This document shows, piece after piece, positions 11,096-20,691 of a DNA stretch of 64,000 nucleotides. The number at the start of each line of letters is the position of its first letter. Within the stretch, counting starts at the first letter, position 1. The notes below the pieces were generated by a model. That model had not been told where the DNA came from, did no database searches, and worked only from the letters and a program-made list of their open reading frames with translations. Source of the stretch: Clostridia bacterium UC5.1-1C12 (lineage in GTDB: Bacteria > Bacillota_I > Bacilli_A > Erysipelotrichales > Erysipelotrichaceae); assembly GCA_001305055.1 (NCBI GenBank), contig BBZX01000008.1, positions 1 through 64,000 of the forward strand. The letters run 5' to 3'. Both the position numbers and the translations under genes were made by a program.

Positions 11096-11763
11096 ATGAA
11101 AAAAATAACCGATTGATTAGTGTTTTATTATCTGCGATCCTTCTTCTAGCTGGCTGCAGCAACATTGAAAAAGGACGTGACGCTATTATTGGCACGGATG
11201 TTAATAAAGTAGGTATTATTCATGTTACTGGTGATGAGATGGTTCAATGGACAGTGAGCGGTGATGAGATTGACGCACTGAGAGAGTGGGCTTCAGGTTT
11301 AAAATTCTTACCGCATGAATTTGAAAAGAATAAGACACCTTATGATACTGATACCGATGTTGAATCTTATGAATTCTATCTTACGAAAGGTGATTACCGC
11401 AATATCTCATATGCCATTATCGATGAAAAGACCAGCTATATTTTCTATGCAGATAAATGGTATACAGTCACAAATCCATCAGTACCGCCATTACAAGAGC
11501 CTGCGGAACTAACCCTCGATAAGGTTATAGAGCTTGCAGGGAAAGGTGACGATCTGACTTGGAGTGATTTTGAACAATATAAGAGCAAAGAAATAGGTTC
11601 AGGCTTATATATTCTTCATTATAATATTGATGAGAACTACTATTTACTGGTAGGCGGCACACCTGATAAAAAACCGACGTATATCCGTTTGGTATCGGCA
11701 CAGGATGATACGAAGTACATTGACATCAGAACAGAATCAATCAATGATTTCATCAGCAAATAA
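11096..11763 (+). CDS. Small lipoprotein of unknown function (frameshift at the start)
   Basis: About 222 residues. The signal peptide is typical of a lipoprotein (MKKNNRLISV ... LLLAGC, Cys21). The ATG at 11096 is followed by seven A's; eight are needed to enter the long frame, so one A is probably missing. AGGGAG precedes it. The mature part is acidic with repeated beta-like stretches (GTDVNKVGIIHVTGDEMVQW, YEFYLTKGDYRNISYAII) and resembles no family I can name. It stands alone, with its own terminator, between the WYL regulator and the convergent reductase gene. Confidence 0.75.
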
Positions 11764-11771
11764 GATGCTAT

Positions 11772-11800
11772 AGCTGTCTCATTACGGGACAGCTTTTTAT
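11772..11800 (+). terminator. Terminator after the small lipoprotein
   Basis: AGCTGTC (11772-11778) pairs with GACAGCT (11788-11794), followed by TTTTATTT. Confidence 0.85.
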
Positions 11801-11814
11801 TTGCTTACTGAGGA

Positions 11815-11847
11815 AAAAGAAAAACGCTTATCGCCGTTATAAGATCG
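11815..11847 (-). terminator. Terminator of the kinase-regulator-reductase operon
   Basis: On the minus strand CTTAT (11839-11843) pairs with ATAAG (11827-11831), followed by CGTTTTTCTTTTT. The stem is short but the T tract is good. Confidence 0.55.
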
Positions 11848-11861
11848 GTATATCTGAAACA

Positions 11862-13610
11862 CTATTTCTTTAAATGCTCATTATATGCCGTGGCAGCTGC
11901 AATCCTGCCGAAGCAGACTGTATCAGGTATTGATAATGAGCCAAGCCGGTTAGCACCATGAATGCCGCCGGTAACTTCCCCGGCCGCGTAAAGATTAGGA
12001 ATAATGTTTCCCTTGGTATCAATTACATGAGCATTCTCATCTATTTCCACGCCGCCCATAGTGTGATGAACGGAGACAATACACGCAAACATCAAATACG
12101 GGCCATCACCAATCGGTATTAAGTCAGTGCGGTTAAAGTCCGTATCTACTCCCTGTGCAGCCATTTCATTATAATGCTCGATCGTGGCTGCCAAAGTTTC
12201 ATACGGAATATCGAAGAATTCTGCGCATTCCTTTAAACTGCCCTTAATCAAAACTCCCTGATCAAGACAGCGGGCAATTTCAGAAGCGTAATCTTCTTCC
12301 AGATTCATTGCCTTAGCGACTTGATCATCGATGATTTCATAGATCATAGCGTCTTTTGTTTGATGGCCGCCCGTGAGATAATTTCACGAGTCTCCTTTTC
12401 ATCAACAAACGCTCGCCGTCTTTATTGACCAGCAAGGCATTGCCGATTAAACGCGCATAATCAACGAAATAATAATTGCCGGTTGCTGGATTATTGATCG
12501 GATACAGCTGAATCGCATCCATATCAATCAGATTAGCACCGGCAGCCTGTGCCATAAGAATACCGTCACCTACGATTGCCGGTGAATTTGTCGTGGGAAT
12601 AGAGGCATCTAAAGTTGGCCATTGGGTATTGTATTGCTGACGCATTTCCACATTGGCAGAGAAACCGCCGGTTGCCAGTATAACGCCGCTGTCACCATAG
12701 AAGTGCAGACTGTTGCCATCACTGACGGCTTTTATGCCGATCGCTTTGCCATTCTCCATAATGATTTCCACCGCTTTAGTATTATAGATCACTTCAACAC
12801 CCAATTCTTCAGCTTTCTGTGCCAACGTATTTACATATGCAGGGCCATCACCAACCGGCCACAAAGTTCTGGCAACCCGATGACCGCCGTACCATGATTG
12901 TTCATCCTTATATTGCACACCGATTTCATCACGCAGCCAATAAGCATTTTCTAATACATGCTCAGCCAGTGTACGCACCAGTGTTTCATTGCTTCGGCCT
13001 GTCCGGATATTAAAATATCCTCGATAAATGCTTCCTTGGTGTCAATGATTCCTTCACTTTCCTGAACCCAGTTGTTGTAACAGGCATATTCACCGCCGGA
13101 CATGCGGGTATTGCCGCCATTGAAAGCCATTTTTTCAATAATCGTTACTTTCTCAAAGCCCAGCTGCTTCGCTTGAATTGCAGCCACAAAGCCGGCCCCG
13201 CCGCTGCCGACAATTACCAAATCAGAATGCTGTTCAATGATTTTCTGCTGCTGCTCCTGCATGTTGGCATTCATCAGATCCTCCTGCGTGACACCCGCCT
13301 GCATCAGCGCATCCTTTACAGCATCTATGAACCCTTGACTGGTCAGAGTAGCACCGGCGATCGTATCGACATCAATGCTGTTTTTAGATATGATCTCATC
13401 TGCCAACTGGATCATTTTGCCAGAAAAACCCGGAACCTCACTATGCTTCACCAATTCGATATGTTCAATCTTATCATCCTTAATAACCACATCAACAATA
13501 ATCTTTCCCTGTTTGCCAATGCCTTCACCCTGATAGGTATCCGTATTATCGATACTATGCGGTGTGCATGCACTTAGCATCAGCAGCAATGCCAAGAGAA
13601 TTTTCTTCAT
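11862..13610 (-). CDS. Secreted fumarate-reductase-like flavoprotein with N-terminal FMN domain (three frameshifts)
   Basis: Lipoprotein of about 583 residues with lipobox LSAC (Cys15). One FMN-binding domain comes first (GIGKQGKIIVDVVIKDDKIE ... DTIAGATLTS, about 25-110), then the FAD domain (LVIVGSGGAGFVAAIQA). The fumarate-reductase-type residues are kept: GGHRVARTLWPVGDGPAYV, SVHHTMGG and GIHGANRLGS. It should reduce a soluble organic acceptor such as fumarate, urocanate or another enoate. Frame repairs are needed near 13000, 12406 and 12353. Its ATG overlaps the stop of the response-regulator gene (ATGA), with GGGAGG upstream, so it is the last gene of a kinase-regulator-reductase operon. 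Confidence 0.9.
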
Positions 13611-14346
13611 AGATTTTCCTCCCTTGTGCTGTTGGGTGTACGGCCGCGGATTTTTTATACACTCTTGAGAAATAAAGCGGATCAGTAAAACCGCACATCA
13701 GCGCAATCTGTTTGATCGCAGCATTCTTCTGATTTTTCAAATAGGCATCGGCAAGATCGATCCGCTGATTTGTAATATACTCATTCAGCGACTGATTTGT
13801 TGCCTGCTTAATCATTTTACTGATACTTGAACGTGACAGGCCGAAACTATTCTGCAAGCTGTCATAATCAAGGGTCGGATCATCTAAATGATTTTGAATA
13901 TAGGCTAGGAGATCCGCGGAATCATTTGGCTGATATTGTTTCAGTAAATTGTGTTCCAAGAGACGTTTCTGATAATTATCAATTGCCTGCGCGCAGACTT
14001 CAGCTAATTCATCGTCATCTACAGGCTTTAAAAGATAGAAATCAACCTTTTGTCTGATTGCCTCCTTCGCAAATTGAAAATCATCATAGCCGGATATTAT
14101 AATGATTGAACACATATGCTGAAGCTCACGGATTCTTTTGATTACTTCAAGGCCATTCATACCAGGCATATTGATATCCATAAACAACAATTCCGGATGA
14201 TATTTCTGTACAGCTTCTAAAGCAACTTCACCATTATCCACAAGGGCAATTACCTGAATATCCAGATTTAAAGATTCGACCTGCCGCTTTAATCCGAAGC
14301 GGATATTTTCTTCATCATCAACGATCATCGTTCTTATCATAGTCAA
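13607..14346 (-). CDS. YesN-type response regulator with AraC output (frameshift near 3' end)
   Basis: About 246 residues. The receiver domain has MIVDDEEN (acidic pocket Asp10-Asp11), phospho-acceptor Asp57 in LLFMDINMPGMNG, Ser85 in IIISGYDDF and Lys107 in LLKPVDDDE. The C-terminal AraC-type helix-turn-helix reads NSFGLSRSSISKMIK and IKQIALMCGFTDPLYFSRVY. As written the last residues run into nonsense; one A added to the A6 run near 13659 gives KKIRGRTPNSTREENL and a stop at 13607. It overlaps the kinase gene by 29 bp upstream and the reductase gene downstream, so it probably regulates this operon and the divergent reductase gene at 16157. Confidence 0.92.
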
Positions 14347-16039
14347 ACTCCTTTATCAGTAAAGTAATCCTGCATCCTTCACCCTTGATGCTGTCAATCA
14401 AAATATCATTTTCCTGATTCATCATTTTTAAACGGGTATAAACATTATGCAAACCAAAATGCTTTGAGGTATCCGAGGAATGCAGATAATTAAGTAATTC
14501 ATTCACTTCCCGCTCATCCATGCCGCAGCCATTATCTTCAACACTCAGCATTAAACATTCATTTTCAATCACGGCTCTGACGATAATTTTTCCCATGTGC
14601 GAATTTGGCTGAGTACAAGCATGGATACTGTTTTCAACCAATGGCTGAAGCAGTATTTTCACAACCTGAATCGTTTCCATTTCCTTCGGACAATAAATCT
14701 CATAATCAAGATTTTTAAAGCGAATCTTCTGCATATCGAGATAAGCCTTCGTATGCTTAAACTCCTGTTTCAATGAAATAACCTGCTGACCGCTAGCTAA
14801 GAAGGTACGGAAATAAGTCGAAAGGGCAGTAATTGTTTTAGCGACATCCTCAGCGCCATGCTGCTTGGCAAGCCATTTCAGATTATCCAAGGTGTTGTAT
14901 AGGAAATGCGGTTTAATCTGTGCCTGCATGATTTCCATTTCCGCTCTTTGTTTCTGATTGCGCTCTTCGACAATCTGATCAATCAGATCACTCATTTTAG
15001 AAATCATTTTATTAAAACTCATTGATAAGTCATGAATTTCATCACGGGCATTGCCTTCATCAACATAACTTTCCAGCTTTCCGTTTTCCACAAGCTTCAT
15101 TGCATTCTGAAGATTTTTGATGGGTGTCAGCACTGAGGTTACCAGCATTTTACCAAGGATAAAAATAACGGCTAAAAGGAAGAGCAGTAATATCCACAAA
15201 CCGGTCATCAGCTGATTACTTGACTGCATCAATTCTTCATTGGATACAACTGTGGCAAAAATCCATTCCGGATAATTTTCAATCGGAGAGACAAATAGGG
15301 TGGCTGCTTTCCCATTAATATCGGTGACCGGAAATTGATTGCTGCTTGTTATCGCCATGATATCGATGGCATTCAGGGTTTCTTCATTAATCGTATGCGA
15401 ATAGAAATATTGCTCGTTGGTAGTAATTAAATCATAATCACGGCTCATGATGAAGCTTTTGCCATTATAAACCTGCATCGTATTGACAATTTCATTTAAA
15501 CGTACGGAAGGAATCGCGGCGACAATCAGCGCTTCTTTTTGATTAGTAATGGATTTAATCGGATAATAGAAAAGTAATACCTCACGATTGTTGTCATTCA
15601 GTTTAGGCTTAGAAATGATAAATTCAGAATCATTCCGATAAGCTTTTTGATAGTCCTGATTATCCATCAGATTTTCAATCGCATCACTGTTAATCCAACA
15701 GAAACCATTCTTTCCGATATAAGAAAAGGTTTCCATCACTTCGCCGTTATTAGTATAAGAATTAGTAAAGCGTTCGATCTGCGGTTCAATGCCGCGTACA
15801 TCCATTGAAGAAAAGGCAGGAATGGTAGATATTGTGCGATACTCAGCAGATATTCGCTTGATCCACATGCTGACCTCCTGTGCTTTACTGTCAACGATCT
15901 GAGAAACCGTAAAAGTATTATTGGCAATATCTTTGGGCCGGTAAATTGCTTCAATGTAGAAAAACAGTGAACTGAATACAATCAGGACACTGATTAAAAA
16001 ATAAAGCTGTATTTTAGTTTTGATTCCTAAGTTTTTCAT
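14318..16039 (-). CDS. YesM-type sensor histidine kinase
   Basis: Intact 573-residue membrane kinase. TM1 is about 10-30. A ~245-residue extracellular region with PDC/Cache-like features follows (FSYIGKNGFCWINSDA, LLFYYPIKSI). TM2 is about 278-300 (GLWILLLFLLAVIFILGKML) and the HAMP linker about 300-355. The His-kinase segment has phospho-acceptor His378 in QIKPHFLYNTLDNLKWL, and the HATPase has N-box Asn470 and DNGCGM (502-507). The sensor faces the outside, as do the reductases, so it likely detects an external substrate. It is divergent from the reductase gene at 16157. Confidence 0.95.
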   Translation of the reverse strand: MKNLGIKTKIQLYFLISVLIVFSSLFFYIEAIYRPKDIANNTFTVSQIVDSKAQEVSMWIKRISAEYRTISTIPAFSSMDVRGIEPQIERFTNSYTNNGEVMETFSYIGKNGFCWINSDAIENLMDNQDYQKAYRNDSEFIISKPKLNDNNREVLLFYYPIKSITNQKEALIVAAIPSVRLNEIVNTMQVYNGKSFIMSRDYDLITTNEQYFYSHTINEETLNAIDIMAITSSNQFPVTDINGKAATLFVSPIENYPEWIFATVVSNEELMQSSNQLMTGLWILLLFLLAVIFILGKMLVTSVLTPIKNLQNAMKLVENGKLESYVDEGNARDEIHDLSMSFNKMISKMSDLIDQIVEERNQKQRAEMEIMQAQIKPHFLYNTLDNLKWLAKQHGAEDVAKTITALSTYFRTFLASGQQVISLKQEFKHTKAYLDMQKIRFKNLDYEIYCPKEMETIQVVKILLQPLVENSIHACTQPNSHMGKIIVRAVIENECLMLSVEDNGCGMDEREVNELLNYLHSSDTSKHFGLHNVYTRLKMMNQENDILIDSIKGEGCRITLLIKEFDYDKNDDR

Positions 16040-16156
16040 AACTCTATTTTATCATCATTTTAAGTATTATGTTCAATAATCCATTGAGTTGAGCCATTTA
16101 TCCATATTCAATTGTGACTGATTTCACTATAATTGGGTTATCAGGAGGTAGGAGTA

Positions 16157-18214
16157 ATGAAGAAAATCGCAAGTTTATTATTAGCTGGTTTGCTGATTGT
16201 CAGCGGCTGTGCTAAAACAGATCAAGGCTCACAGCTTTATACAGCAGGAACTTATGAGGTTGTAACCCAAGGCTTTGGCGGTGATATGAAGGTTGCAGTG
16301 ACGGTCAGTGCTGATAAAATTGAAAAGGTTGAGGTACTGGAACATGGGGAAACACAGGGTATCGGTACGAATGCTATTGAACAGCTGCCGGCTGTTATCG
16401 TAGAGAAGCAAAGTGCTGAAGTAGATACTGTAGCCGGCTGTACCGTATCAAGTAAGGCACTGTTATCTGCCGTGCAAGAGGCTTTAAACCAAGCAATGGG
16501 TAAAGAAGCTTCTGCTAATGTGGCAGCAGATGGTGAATATGCCGTTGAGGTAAACGGTTTCCATGGTCCTATGCAGGTAAGCGTGGTTATTAAGGAAGGT
16601 AAAATTACGGCAGTGAATGTCGGCGATAATGTTGAAACTGTAGGCATTGGTTCTAAAGCAATCGATGCGATGCCGCAGCGAATCATTGATGCTCAGTCAG
16701 TGAACGTGGATGTATTAACTGGCGCTAGTATTACATCAAGAGCGATTCTGTCTGGTGTAAGTGATGCGCTGACACAGGCCGGTGCTGATTTGTCCGTATA
16801 TTCTAAAGCGCCGGAAGTGGTGAAGAGTGAGGATAAGGAAATCAGTGCGGAAATCGTTATTATCGGTGCTGGCGGAGCTGGTCTTACAGCGGCAATTGAA
16901 GCATTAGAAAATGGCGCAGCTTCAGTAGCATTAATCGAAAAGATGGATATCACCGGCGGTAACACACGTCTGTCAGGCGGTGAATTTGCAGCTCCGAATA
17001 ACTGGCTGCAGGCTGGTGAAGGCATTGAAGACAGTAAGGAACAGTATTTTAATGATATTTATGAAGGCGGTTATGAACGCGGCAACAAGGAACTGATTCA
17101 AGTTATTGTTGATAACGCGCTGGAAAGTGCAGAATGGCTGAAGGATGATGTAGGTGTTGTATATCGTGACAAGATGTCATGGTATGGCGGTCACAAAGTA
17201 GCCCGTACATTATGGCCGGTAGGTGATGGTCCTGTCTATGTTGATACATTAGAAGAAAAAGCTCGCTCATTGGGTGCGGAAATTTATTTCACAACTACCG
17301 CTAATGAATTGATCCAAGATGAAAATGGCCGTGTAACCGGTGTTGTCGCTACTTACAAGGATGGTGCAACGTATACATTTAAGGCGGATAAGGGTGTTAT
17401 ACTGACAACCGGCGGTTTCTCTGCCAATGTAGAAATGCGTGAAGCAGTTAATACTATGTGGCCAAGTCTTGATGCCAATGTACCTAATACGAATTCACCG
17501 GCAATAACCGGTGACGGTATCGTTATGGCTCAGGCAATCGGTGCGGATGTTGTAGATATGGATGCAATTCAGCTGTACCCGGTAAACAATCCGGCGACTG
17601 GCAATTACTACTATATCGATTATGCTCGTTTAAATTCAACAGCGCTGTTAGTTAACAAAGAAGGTAAACGTTTTGTAAATGAAAAGGGTACTCGCGATGT
17701 TATTTCATTAGCAACTCTGGAACAGACAGATAAGATGGTTTATGAAATTATCGATGCAGCTGTCGTTGCTGAACAGAAGCTGTATGAAGATTATCAGGCT
17801 GAAATCGATAAGTGTCTGAAAGACGGTGTATTGGCAATCGGTACTTTAGAAGAAGTATGTGAACATTTCGGTGTGCCTGTGGAAGAAGTTAAGGCTACGA
17901 TCGCTCATTACAATGATATGGTTGAAGCTGGTACTGATGAAGATTTCGGACGTACAGATAACTTCAATAAGATTGGTGAAGGACCATACTTCATGTTCTC
18001 CTCTGTTGTTTCTGTCCACCATACAATGGGCGGTGTAAAAATTGATACGGATGCCCGTGTTCTTGACAAAGACGGTAATCCAATTGAAGGACTGTATGCG
18101 GCGGGTGAAGTTACCGGCGGTATTCATGGCGGCAACCGTTTAGGTTCAGTTGCTGTTTGTGACACTGTTGTATTCGGCCGTGTCGCAGCTCAAAGCGCAT
18201 TAGCTCAGAAATAA
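16157..18214 (+). CDS. Secreted fumarate-reductase-like flavoprotein with two tandem FMN domains
   Basis: Intact 685-residue lipoprotein (LIVSGC, Cys18). Two FMN-binding domains follow in tandem: about 30-112, with motif DTVAGCTVSS (Thr96, where the usual Ala is Cys), and about 126-208, with DVLTGASITS (Ser191). Then comes the FAD domain (IVIIGAGGAGLTAAIEA, from about 232) with GGHKVARTLWPVGDGPVYV, SVHHTMGG and GIHGGNRLGS, the fumarate/urocanate-type active site. Two FMNs and one FAD would form a three-flavin wire from membrane to active site. The start at 16157 has AGGAGG about ten bases upstream. It is divergent from the sensor kinase; TATAAT lies at 16128-16133. Confidence 0.95.
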   Translation: MKKIASLLLAGLLIVSGCAKTDQGSQLYTAGTYEVVTQGFGGDMKVAVTVSADKIEKVEVLEHGETQGIGTNAIEQLPAVIVEKQSAEVDTVAGCTVSSKALLSAVQEALNQAMGKEASANVAADGEYAVEVNGFHGPMQVSVVIKEGKITAVNVGDNVETVGIGSKAIDAMPQRIIDAQSVNVDVLTGASITSRAILSGVSDALTQAGADLSVYSKAPEVVKSEDKEISAEIVIIGAGGAGLTAAIEALENGAASVALIEKMDITGGNTRLSGGEFAAPNNWLQAGEGIEDSKEQYFNDIYEGGYERGNKELIQVIVDNALESAEWLKDDVGVVYRDKMSWYGGHKVARTLWPVGDGPVYVDTLEEKARSLGAEIYFTTTANELIQDENGRVTGVVATYKDGATYTFKADKGVILTTGGFSANVEMREAVNTMWPSLDANVPNTNSPAITGDGIVMAQAIGADVVDMDAIQLYPVNNPATGNYYYIDYARLNSTALLVNKEGKRFVNEKGTRDVISLATLEQTDKMVYEIIDAAVVAEQKLYEDYQAEIDKCLKDGVLAIGTLEEVCEHFGVPVEEVKATIAHYNDMVEAGTDEDFGRTDNFNKIGEGPYFMFSSVVSVHHTMGGVKIDTDARVLDKDGNPIEGLYAAGEVTGGIHGGNRLGSVAVCDTVVFGRVAAQSALAQK

Positions 18215-18254
18215 TTAAGATTGATTACAATGCTGTTATACTAAAAAATATGAT

Positions 18255-18288
18255 GAGTTCTGCCGTAATAGGCAGGACTCTTTTTTTT
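18255..18288 (+). terminator. Terminator after the two-FMN reductase
   Basis: GAGTTCTGCC (18255-18264) pairs with GGCAGGACTC (18271-18280) with one G-U pair, followed by eight T's. Confidence 0.92.
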
Positions 18289-18475
18289 GCTATTTATTAT
18301 GATGAAGCTGAGAAGGTTTTAGTTAAAGAAATGCGACAGTCTGCTGATTAAATTTTTTCTGGATTGCGGTAGTTAATCGCTGTCTCATTATGAAAATTAA
18401 TCAGTATTGATAATATCTCTGCCATGATTGCAGAAAAAACTGGTAATTAAATTTTGTATAGGCTATAATACAACA

Positions 18476-18592
18476 AAAGGGAGTAGCTTGTATCTGATAA
18501 GGATAGGGTAATCATCGTCATCACGTTGGCAGAACCAACCGGTGTTACACATTGAAGCAAGACTTTTACCGAAGGGTGTAGAAGTCTTTTTC
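18476..18592 (+). promoter_or_regulatory. yybP-ykoY manganese riboswitch with terminator platform
   Basis: The two conserved ends of the motif are present: GGGAGTAGC at 18479-18487 and GAAGCAAGACTTTTACC at about 18554-18570. Paired arms lie between them. TATAAT at 18464-18469 places a start just upstream. The 3' strand GACTT can instead pair with AAGTC at about 18582-18586, followed by TTTTTC: a terminator that competes with the aptamer. The arrangement fits transcription activation by Mn2+, which suits an upstream position before a cation exchanger gene. Confidence 0.88.
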
Positions 18593-18618
18593 TATGCCGT
18601 AATGACAGGAGGAACACT

Positions 18619-19566
18619 ATGATTTCGGTTTTGTATTTAATTCTTTGGTTTTGTTTTATTAGTGAAAGGCGCTGATTTTTTTGTTGATGGCAGCAGTGCG
18701 ATTGCAAAAAGGCTGGGGATTCCAAGCTTGATTATCGGTCTTACAATTGTAGCCTTTGGTACTAGTGCACCGGAGGCAGCAGTCAGTATTACAGCTAGTT
18801 TGACGGGACAGAATGAGATTGCGGTAGGCAATGTGATCGGCTCTAATATTTTTAATTTTATTGTTTATAGTTGGCTTATGTGCAATGATTCGTCCTTTGT
18901 CTGTGCATAAGTCAATCTTGAACCGAGATTTTCCATTGTCGATACTCGGTGCCGGGGTGTTGGTAATCTGCGGCTTAGATGTATTTTTTAATGAAGGCAG
19001 TGTGAATGTTGTCTCACGTGTTGAGGGGCTTTTACTTTTTATGTTTCTTTATTGTATTTATTTATGCGACTAGCATGGCCGCACTGAGTGATAAGCAGAC
19101 AGCTGAAACGGGCACCGATGTTTTGTCATGGCCCAAGAGCTTTCTTTACCTTGGCAGCGGCCTGATCGGTGTTGTAGCCGGCGGTCAGCTCGTTGTGAGC
19201 GGTGCCAGTGATCTGGCGTTAATGCTTGGATTAGGAAAGGATCTGATTGCCTTGACTATTGTGGCGATCGGTACATCGCTGCCGGAACTGGTTACCTCAT
19301 TTGTAGCGACACGCAAAGGGGAAAGTGATATTGCGATGGGGAATGTCATCGGTTCTAATGTATTCAATATATTCTTTATCTTGGGGATGTCTGCAACTTT
19401 GGCACCGCTGACGATTACCAATACTACATTCATTGATCTTGGCGTACTGATCGTTGGCAGTGTTGTTGCCTTTATCTTTTCAAAAAAAGGAACAATTAAT
19501 AAAAATTCAGGAATTATGATGTTGTTAATGTATGCCGCATATACGGCGTATCTGATAATGCGATAG
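18619..19566 (+). CDS. CaCA-family calcium/sodium antiporter-like exchanger (three frame breaks)
   Basis: About 315 residues, with the two inverted alpha-repeats of Ca2+/cation antiporters: LTIVAFGTSAPEAAVS ... GNVIGSNIFN in the first half and LTIVAIGTSLPELVTS ... GNVIGSNVFNIFFILG in the second. Repeated GTS-P-E and GSN-FN signatures define the family. Frame changes occur near 18642, 18857 and 19040. All go the same way, opposite to the single-base losses elsewhere, so real decay is somewhat more possible here. A Mn2+ riboswitch upstream suggests manganese export rather than calcium. AGGAGG precedes the ATG. Confidence 0.85.
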
Positions 19567-19584
19567 ATAACTGATGGGTATAAG

Positions 19585-19616
19585 AGCTGTGACGGTTTAT
19601 GTTACAGCTTTTATTG
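19585..19616 (+). terminator. Terminator after the exchanger gene
   Basis: AGCTGT (19585-19590) pairs with ACAGCT (19604-19609), extended by AC/GT inside, followed by TTTTATT. Confidence 0.75.
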
Positions 19617-19742
19617 GTTAAAATACAAATCAGAAGTAATGGTGACGGTGCAGCTTCACTGTATCTGTGCTAGCTTTATTAATTATATAGATCAGTATTT
19701 TCATGGTTTTAATTCATAAGCAAATTATTATGATGGAAAAGG

Positions 19743-19772
19743 TTGCATTCACCGATATAAGTAATATATAAT
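19743..19772 (+). promoter_or_regulatory. Promoter of the TPP riboswitch-thiT unit
   Basis: TTGCAT (19743-19748) and TATAAT (19767-19772), 18-bp spacer, just upstream of the riboswitch. Confidence 0.65.
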
Positions 19773-19785
19773 AGTACAGTCAAGA

Positions 19786-19893
19786 CAGGGGTGCTGAAAA
19801 GCTGAGAGAGTCCCTTTGACCTGATCTAGTTAGTACTAGCGTAGGGAGTCAATTTCTTTTTGATGTTCTTACGCCTCATGGAGGTGTTTTTTT
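19786..19893 (+). promoter_or_regulatory. TPP (thi-box) riboswitch
   Basis: The conserved core is clear: CAGGGGTGCT, GCTGAGAGAGTCCC, TTTGACCTGATCTAGTTAG and TACTAGCGTAGGGAG. The platform is a hairpin CGCCTC/GAGGTG (19872-19886) followed by seven T's immediately before the thiT ATG. The hairpin's 3' arm contains the GGAGG ribosome site, so ligand binding could both terminate transcription and hide the start. Confidence 0.95.
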
Positions 19894-20475
19894 ATGAAAA
19901 CTAGAAGTAGTGTATTAACAATGGTGTATGCCGCGATGTATATTGCATTAACGGTAGCCTTGAACTGGTTTAACACGATTATGCCGATCATTCAGATGCC
20001 TAATGGCGGATCTTTGGAATTGATGGTGATTCCTTTATTTATCGCATCCTATCATTTAGGCTGGAAGTGGGGTGCCGGTATTTCTGCTTTATCGTGGGTG
20101 ATTGGTGTAATGTTTGGCTTGAATGATTATATGGTATCCATTCCTCAGGTATTGCTTGATTATCTTGTACCGTTTGTGGCTATCGGTCTTGCATCGATGC
20201 TGCCTGCCATCCATATCGGTAATATTAAGCTCTCTAATATTTATACGGGTGTATGTATGGGCATGTTTTTTAAATATCTGTCACAGACCTTGTCAGGTGT
20301 TTATTTCTGGTTCCCTGAAGGTGCGGCGGCAGGTTCATGGGCAGCTTGGGTATATTCAGCTCCTTATAATTTCCCTTATAATTTTGTAACCTTTGTTGCA
20401 GCGATCATTTTGGTACCGATATTGGTAAAGCGGCTGAGTAAGCTGAGCAGTATCGAAATGATTGGCATCAAATAA
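19894..20475 (+). CDS. thiT: Thiamine-specific ECF transporter S component ThiT
   Basis: Intact 193-residue membrane protein with about six hydrophobic helices, the size and character of ThiT. Characteristic stretches are GGSLELMVIPLFIASYHLGW and the aromatic-rich QTLSGVYFWFPEGA, which in ThiT forms the thiamine site. It needs an EcfA-EcfA'-EcfT energizing module; ecfA1-ecfA2-ecfT at 47.9-50.3 kb would be the shared module. The TPP riboswitch directly upstream confirms the vitamin. Confidence 0.95.
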   Translation: MKTRSSVLTMVYAAMYIALTVALNWFNTIMPIIQMPNGGSLELMVIPLFIASYHLGWKWGAGISALSWVIGVMFGLNDYMVSIPQVLLDYLVPFVAIGLASMLPAIHIGNIKLSNIYTGVCMGMFFKYLSQTLSGVYFWFPEGAAAGSWAAWVYSAPYNFPYNFVTFVAAIILVPILVKRLSKLSSIEMIGIK

Positions 20476-20483
20476 TAGTCAGT

Positions 20484-20516
20484 AAGAACTTCTTTTACGG
20501 AGTTCTTTTTATTTTT
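20484..20516 (+). terminator. Terminator after thiT
   Basis: AAGAACT (20484-20490) pairs with AGTTCTT (20501-20507), followed by TTTATTTTT. Confidence 0.88.
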
Positions 20517-20639
20517 ATTCGTAAATTGTAAGCATTTGCTAATGGTAATCAAAATGAAATAAAAATCGAGGTTCATAGTTTCACTAAAATGTATAAAGAT
20601 GTTTTTTAATATTTAACGTTAATTTACTGTCATGGCATC

Positions 20640-20667
20640 TTGATTATTAATTCACAAATAGTATAAT
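20640..20667 (+). promoter_or_regulatory. Probable promoter of the fourth reductase gene
   Basis: TTGATT (20640-20645) and TATAAT (20662-20667) with a 16-bp spacer, about 90 bp before the reductase start. Confidence 0.6.
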
Positions 20668-20691
20668 AATCATAGAGAGAGCTGGGATCAA

